Shown: piece by piece, positions 22,521-34,429 of the stretch
Layout of the letters: each line of letters starts with the position of its first letter
Position numbering within the stretch: position 1 is the first letter of the stretch
Source: Petunia secreta
Taxonomy: Eukaryota; Streptophyta; Magnoliopsida; Solanales; Solanaceae
Length of the DNA stretch: 64,000 nucleotides
Direction of reading: 5' to 3'
NCBI GenBank assembly: GCA_029990175.1
Contig: JARKIP010000033.1
Span: 9,300,001-9,364,000, forward strand
Notes under the pieces: generated by a model
Seen by the model: only the letters and a program-made list of their open reading frames with translations
Databases searched by the model: none
Told to the model about the DNA's origin: nothing
Program-made: the position numbers and the translations under genes

Positions 22521-24180
22521 AACTAGAACTGGAGATGGAATCAGAATCAGAATCTAATCTGGAGCTAGAACTTGAACCAAATTCTGGATCAGTTACTCCG
22601 GAGCCTGTATTAAGGAGATCTAAAATAGTTTCTAAAGCTCTTGATAGGCTTTCTCTCTCTCTCCATTATTTACTTCTAACTGATGCAGGAGAACCAGAGC
22701 ATTTCAATGAAGCAATGCAGGTGAAGAACTCTGACAAGTGGAAGTTGGCCATGAAAGAAGAGATGAATTCTCTTTACAAGAATGAAACATAGACATTTAC
22801 AGAGTTACCAAAGGGAAAGAAGGCATTGCAAAACAAAACGGTGTACAGGGTCAAAGAAGAGCATGATGGTAAGAAAAGATACAAAGCACGATTAGTAGTA
22901 AAAGACTTTTAGCAGAAAGAAGGAATTGACTACACTGAGATCTTCTCTCCTGTAGTCAAATTAACTACTATTAGGTTGGTGCTAAGTATCGTAGCTGCAG
23001 AGAACTTGCATTTGGAGCAGCTAGATGTCAAAACTGCTTTCTTACATGGTGACCTTGAGGAAGACATCTACATGAAGCAACCTGAAGGTTTTCAAGTCCC
23101 CGGTAAAGAAAATCTTGTGTGCAGGTTGAAGAAAAGTCTGTATAGTTTGAAACAGGCTCCTAGACAGTGGTATAAGAAATTTGATGGATTCATGAATAAC
23201 AATGGGTTCAAAAGATATCAGATGGACCATTGTTGCTATATCTAAAATCTTGATGAATCCTATAACATTTTACTCTTGTACGTTGATGATATGTTAATTA
23301 CAGAATGTAGCATAGATGAGATCAACAGGGTTAAGCAACAATTGGCATAGGAGTTTGAAATAAAGGACTTAGGACCAGCTAAGAAAATATTTGGGATGAG
23401 GATTAGCAGAGATAGCTCTGAAGGAACCTTAAAGCTATCTGAAGAAAAGTACATATAGAAGGTACTTAGCAGGTTCAGTCTTCATCATGCAAAGACTAGA
23501 AGCACTCCACTAGGAAGCTACCTCAATATGTCTAAGGAGCAATCACCATAGACAGATGAAGAAAGGAGATACATGTCGAAGGTACCATATGCTTCAACAG
23601 TAGGAAGCTTGATGTATGCTATGGTTTGTGCCAGACCCGACATAGCCCATGTAGTTGGAGTTGTCTGCAGATACATGTCAAATCCAGGAAAAGAGCATTG
23701 GGAAGGGGTAAAGTGGATCTTGCGATACCTCAAAGGTACTTCAGGTATGGCACTTTGTTTCAAAAGGAGTAATATTATCTTACAAGGGTTTTCTGATGCA
23801 AACCTAGGTGGCAATCTGGATAGTCCAAAAAGTACCACAGGATATGTGTTTACTTTGGGTGGTACTGCTGTTAGTTGGATTTGAAGACTTCATAAAAGTG
23901 TTGCCCTATCTTCCACTGAAGCAGAATATATGGAAAAGTTAGGCAAAAAGCAGGACGATAGTGCACTCTTCAGTGATAGCCAAAGTGCAATTCATTTTAC
24001 CAAGAATCCAGTGTTTCATGCAAGATCAAAGCATATCTAGCTGAGGTACCATCATATCCGGGAGTTAATAAGTGCTGGAACTCTCTCGCTGAAGAAGATA
24101 TCAGGATCAAAGAACCCCGCGGACATACTGACCAAGGTCGTTGGAGTTGATAAGCTGAGGCTATGCACTGCCTCAGTTGC
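22520..24180 (+). pseudogene. Copia B connector, RT and RNase H
   Basis: An acidic Glu/Leu/Ser repeat (about 22505-22580) links integrase to RT. RT motifs: YKARLVVKDF, EIFSPVVKLTTIRLVLSIVA, LDVKTAFLHGDLEEDIYMKQ, LYSLKQAPRQWYKKFD and catalytic LLYVDDMLITE (about 23274). RNase H: PYASTVGSLMYAMVCARPDI, WILRYLKGTSGMAL, LSSTEAEYM, SDSQSAIHFTKNPVFHARSK. Stops fall at about 22790, 22910, 23242, 23348, 23456, 23549, 23881 and 24037. A deletion of about 30 bases or more around 23930 removes part of RNase H compared with element C. Confidence 0.9.
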
Positions 24181-24265
24181 CCTTCAAGACTAATAATGTG
24201 AAGGCACCACACAGAGAACATGTAATATTTCTTTTCTTTGATGTACATGGGTTTGAGGGGGATAT

Positions 24266-24680
24266 TAATGGGAAACAATAAAAAAAACCCACGTGAAAGA
24301 AAGCAAAAAAAGTCAAAGAAAAAGAAAAGAAGAAAAGACAAGAATTAAATGAAGGAAGAGTCTGGAAGAAAAGAAAAGGAAAGGCTGCAGAATCAGGCGC
24401 CTACAATTGAAAAGGACGGTGCCGCAAAAAAAAAGTTTTGCAACACTTTCACACTCCATATCAATGCCTATAAATAGGCCGATCCTCAGTTGTAATCACT
24501 CATCCCCTCGCAACTTTCTCTTCTTTCTCTCAGTGAAATAAAATATTTTCTGTGTAGCTGTGGACGTAGGCAAAAATTATCGAACCACGTAAATCTTGTG
24601 TCTTGTCTTCTCTTGTGAATTTTATTATTTTTATTATTTAAATATTTTCTCTTTCCACTAGCCTAGCACGCTTCCCAACA
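24266..24680 (+). repeat. 3' LTR of Copia B
   Basis: It starts after the purine tract GTTTGAGGGGGATAT and ends CTTCCCAACA at 24680. It pairs with 19839-20244. Confidence 0.9.
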
Positions 24681-24685
24681 GGTTA

Positions 24686-25079
24686 TTCGTTCTTTCTTGT
24701 GTTAACAAAATATTCGGCTATGATTTGTTGTCTCTATGGATAGTTAATGCTCTTGTGAGGGAAGAAAAAATTTGTTGGAAAAAAAATGTATTGAAGGCCA
24801 GCCATGAGTATTCTTTAAATTGTTATGAAATATAATGTAGCCATCTTTAAATTGTTATGAAATCTAATGTAGCTTTCATAACTACTCTGAAAAACTGGTG
24901 AACAATATAACAAGGTAGGTTAACCAAACATAGTACCAAAAGTTTTCTTGCCATAAAGATGCGATATCATTGTGTGTTAGAACTTAGAAGAAACACTTCT
25001 TGAACGATGCATTTTGATTTGAACATGCACTTTGATTAGTTACTAATAATATATGATAATTCTCTTTTATTTCGCAGAG
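24686..25079. other. Intergenic stretch after Copia B
   Basis: I see no gene. AT-rich, with a small local duplication (ATCTTTAAATTGTTATGAAAT twice near 24813 and 24841). TTATTTCGCAG at about 25068-25078 could be a splice acceptor for the F-box remnant that follows. Confidence 0.45.
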
Positions 25080-26036
25080 AGGGGAAACAAGGATGTGATT
25101 GGAAGATTACATAAACAAGATGCCAGAACATGGTCGGTTTTTTTTTTTCTGCCCAACCGCACCCTTGGTTTGTTATTTGTCATGGAGATGACATGCAAAA
25201 GCAAACTTTATTCAACATATCAATGGATTCGTATTATGTGAAAACTATACCTGAGCTTCGCAACAAAAAAAATTGTGCTTGTGCTCGTAATTGGTTAGTT
25301 TTACTAGGCTTCGATTCTCTAGATTTTTATATTTGGAATCCTATTTCAATGGACAAAATTGAACTCCCACCTCTCCCAAAAGAAACTACAGCCAGAAACT
25401 TGAAATGCCTATTGTCTGCCCACCCAATGATCCTGAATGTCGCCTTTTCTTTCTTGAAGTCAAGGAGACACTTACTTTTTACTTCTGCAAGCCAAGTCAT
25501 AATCAAGTATTTCATAAACAGGCAATTTTTTGAACCTGATGTCGGCTGTTGGTGTTGTACGGTTTTCTAGGGAAGATTTTATGGATTAGCACTTCGAGAA
25601 TCAGTTTTAGTCCTTTTAGATCTAGATAATGACTTAGGAAATGTACAAATTACACCATTGACAGGCCAATCCTTATGTGACGTCAATGATATGTTGTTAT
25701 GTGCTTACAAGTTGTTTTTTGGAAGGCACCTTGAGGACGTTTATGGTTTTATGGTGTTTCCCTTTAATTTTGTAGAAAAATCCTGGGTAAAGGTGACAAG
25801 CATTGGCGAGCGATATTTCTAGGTGATTGTTGGGAGACAATTTGCTCCACAAAAGGAACTAATGCTAAGAGAGAATCCATTTACTTCTTTAAACCTAATG
25901 ACCGTTGTCTTTATGTCTTTAATTTGGAAACACAGAGCTTATCTGTATCCCTCCCTTGCCCAAATGTTAGGAAAAACACATGGTTTAACTGGTTAATGCT
26001 TCCTCCCAATGCAATTGAGAAAATTTTATCGTAGGG
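25080..26036 (+). pseudogene. F-box/DUF295 gene remnant lacking the F-box
   Basis: Plus-strand remnant of the DUF295 (beta-propeller-like) part of an F-box protein. One frame carries PWFVICHGDDMQ, IPELRNKKNCACARNWLVLL, FYIWNPISMDKIELPPLP; another continues NDPECRLFFLEVKETLTFYF; a third resumes near 25790 (WVKVTSIGERYF) and the last has CLYVFNLETQSLSVSLPCPN and NWLMLPPNAIEKIL to a stop at about 26033. At least three frame changes and several stops are present. No F-box lies upstream, only a possible acceptor site. It is a different copy from the minus-strand remnant at 17728-18902, so this looks like a former F-box cluster. Confidence 0.75.
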
Positions 26037-27108
26037 GACTATTGATTTTAGGCAGAATACATAGATGGCCCCTCGAAGTTGTACCCAATTCCTACTTGAA
26101 CACTTCAACTTCTCTAGTGATTAGATAAACACCTCATGTTATTTATAGTGTATTTTATGAACCCCTTACGATGACATGTCAAATTAGGTGTAGTTCACTC
26201 AAATATGAGCACGTGAGTAGCTGTTGTGCCTGACTTTTCTCTTTTTCTTTTTCCCACAATATTTTCACTTTCTTCTCCAATAGTCCCACCACCTTCCACT
26301 GCCAGAAATCCTCCATTGATGAGCATTGCACAATAAATAATTGTTACAAAATGAGCATAGCACAACAAAATCAAAATAGTATAAATGACTATAAAGGAAC
26401 ACGTAGACTAGGTTATTGATTTTTCCAGAAACGTCGGTGGCATCAGGTCAACCCATCTAAGAATAAGGGATCAATTAAATCGAAACCCATCTCCAAAAAA
26501 CCAAACCTATTTCCAGAACTGATCACCAACTAAACGGAAGGAAAGAGACAAATACACTGATGGGTTTTCAAGTGAAAAAAATGGCCAACACAACAGAATG
26601 AGCCAACAGCAAAGGCAAAGGACGAGGAACAATTCTGGTGTATTTCAATGGCGAGAGCGACAACACGAATGGGACAAACAACCAGACAGGAGGGGAGGAG
26701 CGACTGCCGATCAGCGGTGTCGCTGCCACTCCACCCCCTACCTTCTCTTTTCCCTTCTTCTTTGTACTGTTTCGATGGTACCCCGCTGTATTACCGTTTG
26801 ACGCTATTGGTGGTGGTGGCTTTACCACTGCCCCTTCGTCTCCATTTTTTCTTGTTTTGTATTGTATTGTTCTACTGGTGTATGTGTGTTTTTCAAGAAG
26901 AACCAAGAAATTCAATAGCCGTCTCCCCCGTTTTGAATTGTATATATGGCGGTGGGTGTCACCCCTCGGTTTCTCTTACTAGTTTTGTGGTGTTTTGTGT
27001 GTATCTGATTTGGTTCCCCCATTTCGATGGAGTGACAGATTAAGAAAGAAGAAGGAAGAAGAAGGTTGAGGGGGTGGGGCCGCTGGTGGGTAATAAATGT
27101 TTTAAAAG
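26037..27108. other. Unassigned repeat-like DNA
   Basis: No convincing gene. The first 180 bases (ATACATAGATGGCCCCTCGA...) read like the terminal region of a Mutator-like or other DNA transposon common in plants, but I cannot find the matching inverted end. Overlapping open frames on both strands at 26568-27118 look like chance frames in GC-richer DNA with pyrimidine-rich runs. Confidence 0.35.
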
Positions 27109-27230
27109 AATATCTCAACTTAAACGATTTTGCATGAATTATCTATTTAGCTGCAGTGATTCAAAGGAACAGGTCCTTTGAATCCGTTCCTCAGTCATCA
27201 GTCAAAACTCCAAGCTTATCCAAGCTAACA
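27109..27230 (-). repeat. Orphan SIRE-like LTR fragment
   Basis: 122 bp almost identical to 7825-7946, ending exactly at the LTR terminus (…CCAAGCTAACA). The polypurine tract that follows at 7947 is absent here, so the right edge is an LTR/host boundary: either a solo or 5' LTR end whose remainder is lost. Confidence 0.85.
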
Positions 27231-27548
27231 AATATGTTAAATAAAATTTAAAAAAGTTAATTTGTTAACTTAGATCCATATGGGATTATAAGATCATGAA
27301 AATAAAATGTTATTTTTTAAACATGATTAGACATTAAGCTAAATAGTTGACTAGGTTAATTTACATGTGTTTAATTTTTTGGACGATGACTGGGAACATA
27401 GTGAACTTTCGACTCCATTATTAATATATGTATTTATTAACTTAATCAACTTAGTGCTTATTGTCCGAATATGTATGTTGAACATAGTACTTGCGTTTAG
27501 AAATTCCTTCTTTAGATCCTTACTATATTGTTTAATTTTGTTAAAAGA
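27231..27548 (+). other. Leader or host DNA before Copia A gag
   Basis: AT-rich with no LTR and no primer-binding site. Either a leader of element A whose 5' LTR is lost, or unrelated DNA. Confidence 0.4.
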
Positions 27549-30500
27549 ATGTCTACTGCTTCTAAGAACATTGTTGCTGAGCTCAACAAAGGGTTGAAAC
27601 TCAATGGTGACAACTATGAGACCTGGAGCTTAAAAGTCCAATATGTGCTTGAAGAGCATGAGGCTCTGGAGGCAATTAACATCGTCATGGATGAGCCTAA
27701 GGAAGGCACCACGGCTCAGCATAGGCGTGACCGTGTGGCTTATGACGCTTGGAAAAAGAAAGACTCCTTGCCTCGCATTACGTTGCTGAGAACCTTAGAT
27801 GATGATATCTTAACGGAATTTAAGGATCACCAAAGAGCTATGGGTCTTTGGGTTGCTTTGAAGAATAGGTTTGGTACCTGTTCTATTGAAAGGCTACGAT
27901 CCTTAACAATCAAGTTTGACTCATACAAGAAGCGCCCAGAACATTCAGTGAGAACTCATATGCGGCTTATGGCAAACATGATTGGGGAGTTAAAAGACGC
28001 TGGTCATTTGTTGACCGATGAGCAACAAGTTCAAGCTGTCATACGGTCCTTACCTAATTCTTGGGATCATATGAAGATGCATTTGACCCACAATTAGCTA
28101 ATCGAGACTCTGGAAGATGTCCGGAGATCTCTTGAGCTTGAAGAGGATCGGCTTGAGGCTACTAAGCCAACAACTTAGTTGCATATGGCAACATCCTCTA
28201 AGGCCAAAGGTGGCTCAAAGAAAAAGAATTGGGTTAAGAAAAGAGGACCAACTCAGTCTCAGCCTGCTAAAAGAGCAAGGGCAGAACAACAAGGCAATAA
28301 CAAACGTCCCAAACATGTAAATGTTGCAAAAGTGAAATGAAATTAACTGTGACAAAAAGGGTCACTATGCTAAGGATTGCTCTGAGCCTCCTAGAAAGGT
28401 ATTTCACAAAACTCAAACTAGTGAACTTTGTGTTTCTAGTTCAGTGTTTTTGACTGAATCTAATCCTTTGTGGATTGTAGACTCGGGAGCAACGGACCAC
28501 ATAACGAGGGAACGCAATTCTTTTGTGGAGTTTCGGCGTATTTCACGTAGAACAAAGTGGATTTATGTGGACAACAACAATAAGGTTGCTGTTGAAGGGA
28601 TCGGTACATGCAAGTTAGTCTTGCGTGGTGGTCGACACCTACTACTACTTGATGTCCTCTATGCTCTAGGAATTTGCCGGAATATTATTTGTGTTATTGT
28701 TTTGCTAAGACTTGGCTTTAGCTTGTTTTTCCATTAAAATTCTGTCAAATTGACTTTAGGTTCAACTTTATTTGGATTTGGTCATGTGACCGGAGGTTTT
28801 ATTATTATGAATTTAGATTATGATTCATTCAATAATAACGCTAGTTTTTCTATGTTTGCTTCCTCACATAAATATGATAGTGATGTAAACATATGGCATG
28901 CTAGACTTGGTCATATTGGCCAGCAAAGAATGCAAAGGTTAGCAAAACAAGGTTTGCTTACTGGCATTGAACATGTAGAATTGTCCACTTGTGAAAGTTG
29001 TCTAGCAGGAAAATCTGCAAGAAAACCCTTCGGTAAAGCGACTAGAGCTGAATATCCTTTGCAATTAGTCCATTCGGACATCTGTGGGCCTATGAATGTC
29101 AGGGCTAGGCATGGAGCGTACTATTTCATCACATTTATAGATGACTGCACTCGTTTCGGTTATGTCTATTTAATTTCCCACAAATCAGAAGCAATAAGTT
29201 GTTTCCAACGCTATATGAGCTTAGTGGAAAATCAATTAGACAAGAAGATAAAAGTTCTTCGAACTGACCGAGGTCGAGAGTACTTGTCAACTCAATTTAA
29301 CGAGTTATGTGATGGAAAGGGAATTGTTCATCAGTTGACTATCCCAAATACTCCACAACAAAATGGTGTTGCGGAGAAAAGAAACAGGACGCTTCTAGAA
29401 ATGGTTAGGTCAATGATGGCACAAGTTAACCTCCCAATTAGTTATTGGGGTGATGCATTGCTTACTGCTACCTATGTACTTAACCGAGTGCCTACAAAAT
29501 CAGTTGCAACCACTCCATATGAGTTGTGGACTGGAAGAGCACCCAACCTAAGTGTATTAAGACCTTGGGGTTGCGCTGCCTATACACATGATTCTTCTCA
29601 CAAACATGGCAAATTAGGCCCGAGAGGAAAGAAAAGTATCTTTATAAGATACTCAGAAACCTCTAAGGGTTATGTGTTTATAGGTCAGCAAGACAGTGGG
29701 AGCGTAACTGAGTTTGAATCACGAGATGTCACATTCTTAGAGGATGATTTTCCTAAAAAAGGAGATGTAGGTCAAGACCTAACCTTGTTTGAGATAGAGG
29801 ATCAAGATGGACAAAGATCACTTCATTCGAGTGGGAGAAATTTAACAGATGATGAATTAGTTTCACATCAACAACCTCCTTCATCATCGGATGCGAATGT
29901 AAGTAATCATTTGACATCAAACAGTGACCAAATGGATCTTGTTCCAAGTGGGAGCGAGATGGTCACTGATCTTGTTCCAAGTGGGAGCAAGATAGATATT
30001 CTTGATCCAAGTGGGAGCAACGTTGATCCAAATAGGAACAACAAAGAGGAATCACAAAAAGGACGTGGTTTACGTAAAAAGATTCCCGGCCGACGATTTG
30101 ATGTCGAAGGTGCCGAACTTTTTATGTTGTTCTTACAAGTAGAAAACGAGCCTAAAAATGCAAAAGAGGCTCTCTCATGCCCTTCTAAGGAAAACTGGTT
30201 AAAAGCAATGGAAGATGAAATGGAGTCAATGAGAGTCAACAATGTCTGGGAACTAGTTGATCTCCCAAAAGAACGCAAAGCTATTGGAAGCAAATGGGTT
30301 CTCAAAATTAAGCTCAAGGTTGATGGCTGAGAGATATAAGGCTCGACTGGTGGCAAAAGGTTATACACAACAGGAAGGAATAGACTACGAAGAGACTTTC
30401 TCACCTGTTGTGCGATTTAACTCAATTCGCCTGATTCTAGCTATAGTAGCATGTTTAGAACTTGAATTACATCAGATGGATGTAAAGAATGCCTTTCTCA

Positions 30501-31707
30501 ATGGAGAATTAGATGAAGAAATTTATATGGAACAACCCGAATGTTTCATTGAAAAAGGCCACGAACAAAAGGTTTGTAGACTTATGAAGTCTATTTATGG
30601 CCTCAAACAATCTTCAAGGCAGTGGTGTATACACTTTCAAAATGTGATCATATCCAATGGTTTTACTATGGTTGATGAAGACCATTGTGTTTATACCAAG
30701 AGATCAAGAAATAAGCTTCAAATTCTGACATTGTATGTCGATGATATACTTATAGCTGAAAATGATAAGGAGTTATTAAACGAGGTAAAGGCCTGGTTGT
30801 CGTCTAAATTTGAGATGAAAGATATGGGTGAAGCTGCATATATTCTTGGAATCAAGATTTCAAGAGATCGTCCTAAGAAACTATTGTATCTCTATCAGGA
30901 GAATTACATTAAGAAAATTCTTGAACGATTTAATATACAAAATAGCAACCCAATTGACACTCCTATCAGCAATGGCCATAACTTGGGAAATCATTTGTGT
31001 CCTCAAACTCCTGAAGAGACAGAAAAGATGAAGCGAGTGCCTTATAGAAGCGCAGTTGGATGTCTAATGTATGCTATGGTGTGTACTAGACCTGACATTT
31101 GTCAAGCAGTTGGCTTGGTAAGTAGATATCAATCCGATCCAGGTCCAGCACATTGGCAAGCAGTAAAGAGGATCATGAGATATCTGAGAGGAACAGCTGA
31201 CTACGCACTTTGCTATCAAGGCAGCAAAGATTTGCGATTAGTTGGATACACTGATGCTGATCATGGAGGAGATTTAGACGAGAGGAAGTCTACCTCAGGA
31301 TATGTCTTCTTACTTAGTAATGGTGCCATATCATGGAAGAGTAAGAAGCAATCATGTGTAGCACTATCCACGATGGCAGCCGAATATGTGGCTCTGTCAA
31401 AAGCAACAAAAGAAGCTGTTTGGTTGAATAGGCTCTTCAAAAGCTTGTTGGATAACACTGATGATGAACCAGTGTTGGTCTATTGTGATAGTAATGCTGC
31501 AGTTGATGCACCAAGAATCCTAAGCATCATTGTGATACTAAGCACATAGATATCAAGTATAACTATGCAAGAGACATGTATAAACGCAAGAGGTTGAACC
31601 TGGTGAAAATATCTACAGAAGATATGGTAGCAGACCCATTGACCAAGCCTTTAGCTAGAGATGTATTTGTGAGACACACTAGGTCTCAAGGCTTGCGTAG
31701 ACTTTGA
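27549..31707 (+). pseudogene. Copia A gag-pol, near full length, broken
   Basis: Gag starts MSTASKNIVAEL at 27549 and has KLNGDNYETWSLKVQYVLEE; TAG stops at 28095 and about 28177 and a TGA near 28338 interrupt it. A half-knuckle (NCDKKGHYAKDC, about 28351) lies in the next frame. Protease: WIVDSGATDHIT (28471-28506), catalytic Asp intact. A TAA at 28735 precedes pre-integrase (NIWHARLGHIGQQRMQRL) and the integrase core (HSDICGP, LRTDRGREYL, NGVAEKRNRTL). A frameshift near 30325 separates integrase from RT (LVAKGYTQQEGIDYEETFSP, LYVDDILIAEND at about 30730). RNase H (GYTDADHGGDLDERKSTSG) loses frame by a one-base deletion near 31510. The large size and few lesions make this the best-preserved pol in the window. 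Confidence 0.92.
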
Positions 31708-33165
31708 GTGATTTTGTATTATTCGTTGTTTTTTCAGTTGTTCACAAAACTATGTTCTTTGATAATCAATAAAATTGATTTACTTACATACATATTCATG
31801 ATTTATTGAATGTTTAGTACATTCTTCAATTATATTTTAGTATGTCGGGTAGACAAGAGGTTGGCCTTCTCACACAGGCAACCGCCTCCTTATCTTAGTG
31901 ATAAGTGGAGATGAGACTTGAATTTAAGAAAAATTATCTAATAGATAATTTGAGAGCGATATGCTTAAAATCAATATAGTCGTTTAAATAATAACAAAAG
32001 GTTATTAAGGTGAAAGGATGTTCACCTAGTCTACTTAGTGAGCTAGATGTGAGTTTAAGAAACTAGAATTTAGATACATATGGTGTCTGAATTTCATCTA
32101 TACAATATTATTTATTAAGACATACGCTCCTTAAGAAAAGGAGAAAAATGTTGTAGCACGTGTTTCATATCATGTGTGCTAATGTCGACCTTGGGTTAAC
32201 ATAAGTTTGATCTCAACTTACTGTTGCGTGAGACCCAGAGCCTTTACGCTGGCTCAAATTATGTACCCTCAGCGACTCCGATCAGATACTTGAGACTTAG
32301 TCTAATGTTAGCTATCTTAGTGTGTTTTCCAAAAGACCATGAAAATGGATGCGGTCTGGCGGGACATATCTAGAAAAGCAGTTGAGCTAATGTTAAGAGA
32401 ATCGTGAGAACAGGAAGATCATTAAAGGAATCTCATTAATTTTGTATTCACAGGTGCACCAGTTATAACTTATGAGTTATAATTGTGAATACATAAAAAT
32501 GATATTTGAGATTTTGAGAGGATATCAAAATGTGATTCATATGATCAAGGGTATTGCATACTTTATAATCTACTTGCAGGTTTGCACTCGACGAGAGGCT
32601 ATATACTCCTAACAGATGTATAGCACGTAGCTCTCATAGTATGCTGGTCGAACGGTCTATTTCACTGTATGAATATTTGTAGAGATGAGATGAGAATATG
32701 TTTCTCGTATTATAAGAGCACTCCCATTATGTATTTGTGGGAGATGTTGGAATTATCTGTTAAGAGTCTACCCATAAGGGATGCTCTTAAAGCTTATCCT
32801 GGTAAATAAATAATTACCTACTAGAGTCTTATAAGAGGATAACTACTTCATATAAGCTATAAATAAAACAGTAATACACAATATAAAGAACACACTTTTC
32901 TAAACATCTCTTCCTCTTTATCTCTCTCAAATAACTAGTGTTTACACTGTGGATAAAGAGGTTGATCCGTCAAGCACGTGACAACCACCGACGGCCAGTA
33001 ATTCCAGCCACGGTTCAAGATCCTACGACTTCCGCTTACGAGAACAACAAGTAAGTTCTCGGTTATGTTTAACCAATCTATTTTGTATAGATTTGTTGTT
33101 ATATGAATATATGCATATTTGTATCCTCCATATATTGATGGGATGCTCTTGTAATTTATTAGGGA
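31708..33165 (+). mobile_element. Copia A 3' tail and 3' LTR (copy 2)
   Basis: Noncoding tail of about 1.04 kb, purine-rich TTTGTGGGAGA, then LTR from TGTTGGAATT at 32745 with TATA box GCTATAAATAAAACAG (about 32858). Right end not resolved, between about 33125 and 33170. No 5' LTR is present for comparison. Confidence 0.6.
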
Positions 33166-33381
33166 CAGGTGGAGATGATTTTCAAGTGAAAGTGAAAGAA
33201 ATCTTGATAAGAAGCCAATTGTTACTTTGCCTGCGGTTAACATGAGAGCTACAATTTACTTGAGGAATGGCTGAAAGGAAACAAATAGAAGTTTTACTCT
33301 TAGTGAAGTAAATTCCAATTAAATTAGTACACAACAATTTACCCAGCAAATAGTTTTAAGTGGATGCTAATCCTAGATGAA

Positions 33382-34256
33382 ATAGGACCAGGGCAACCTT
33401 TGTCAAGTGGAATTGTCTATACTATAAAAACAACCTTAGCAGACTTGGAGACATTATTCATTCACGTTGGAAGACACAGGCAGCAGCTAGTGTTTGAGAT
33501 TTCGTCATTAAGTTCTTCTTTTCCTTCTCTTTTCTTTATTTAGTTTGTTAGTTCTAGGATCGTGGGATTCTCCATCTATGTTGAATTTTGGATGTTAATT
33601 TGATTTTATTAGTTTATCATATTGGGTTATTTATTAAATCATGAGCTTAATCATTTGATTGCTTGATCACCAATTGAATACTATTTATGAATCTTGAATT
33701 GAACTTGGGAAAGGGAATTCTTGATTGCAATAGGATTTAATAGAGCTTGTTCTTGAACCTGGGCATCGGGGAATAGCTTCGCGGATAAGGATAGCAATAT
33801 ACCTATTCGCCTTGCTTAGTCAATATACAGGAATTACTAATGCGTTCTAGTTAACTTCTGATTCCATAGGAATATAGACGTTGGATTAACTTGAATATGC
33901 AAGCAGGATATAGGAAGAGTCTTGTGAGAAATATTAACCCTGTTAATTAGTAACCCAAATAAGTTAATTTAGGTGAATTAACTGAAGAATTCAACAGGAT
34001 TGGTAGATTTTCCATAACCTTGGAACATGATAACCTATTGCACTCGACTTCCTACTTGTTCTATTTGCTAGATTATTAGTTAATTTTACTTTAGAATAAT
34101 TCTCAATAAAAAATCACAGTATTTTCTTGTTTAGATAATTAGGAATTGTTTGATTTAGTTAATAGTTAATCACAAGTCTCTGTGGGAACGATACTTGATC
34201 TTATCACTTTATTACTTGTCGGCCACGTATACTTGCATGTGCGTTGGGGCGCAACA
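33382..34256 (+). repeat. Athila-related LTR (copy 2)
   Basis: Counterpart of 15640-16514, ending GCGCAACA at 34256, followed by AAATTTGGCGTCTGTTGG. Left boundary uncertain. No gag or pol of this element follows; Copia D sequence begins about 180 bases later. Confidence 0.6.
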
Positions 34257-34429
34257 CCGATAAATTTGGCGTCTGTTGGATTCATTGTTTAGTTAGGGTG
34301 AAGAGATCCTATGAACCATTCGACCACACCCCTCGGACCTTGATGGTTCCTACATACTAGTTTGGTAAGCTGCGGTTAACAAAGAAAGGAAAGCTACAAT
34401 AATAGAAGCTAGATAATCAAAACCTATAA

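Larger units (their letters stand above)
19839..24680 (+). mobile_element. Copia element B, complete but dead (4842 bp)
   Basis: Two LTRs (19839-20244 and 24266-24680), an initiator-Met PBS, gag, protease remnant, integrase, RT and RNase H in Copia order, a polypurine tract (GTTTGAGGGGGA) and a near-matching target-site duplication. The gag style (short N-terminus followed by DFGFWKMQIEDYL) resembles the Tork/Tnt1 branch. The LTRs are visibly diverged, roughly 10% by eye, so the insertion is old. Pol carries about ten in-frame stops. Confidence 0.9.

Noticed and set aside
26040..26230. Terminal inverted repeat of a Mutator-like element
   Set aside because: The left phrase is suggestive, but I could not find a matching inverted end or a 9-bp duplication, so it is left unassigned.
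26568..27118. Overlapping open frames of 100-130 codons on both strands
   Set aside because: No domain, no start context and similar length on both strands; pyrimidine-rich composition explains the lack of stops.
32935..33243. 102-codon minus-strand frame
   Set aside because: It lies in the noncoding part of the duplicated block; the copy at 15190-15500 does not preserve it as an ORF.
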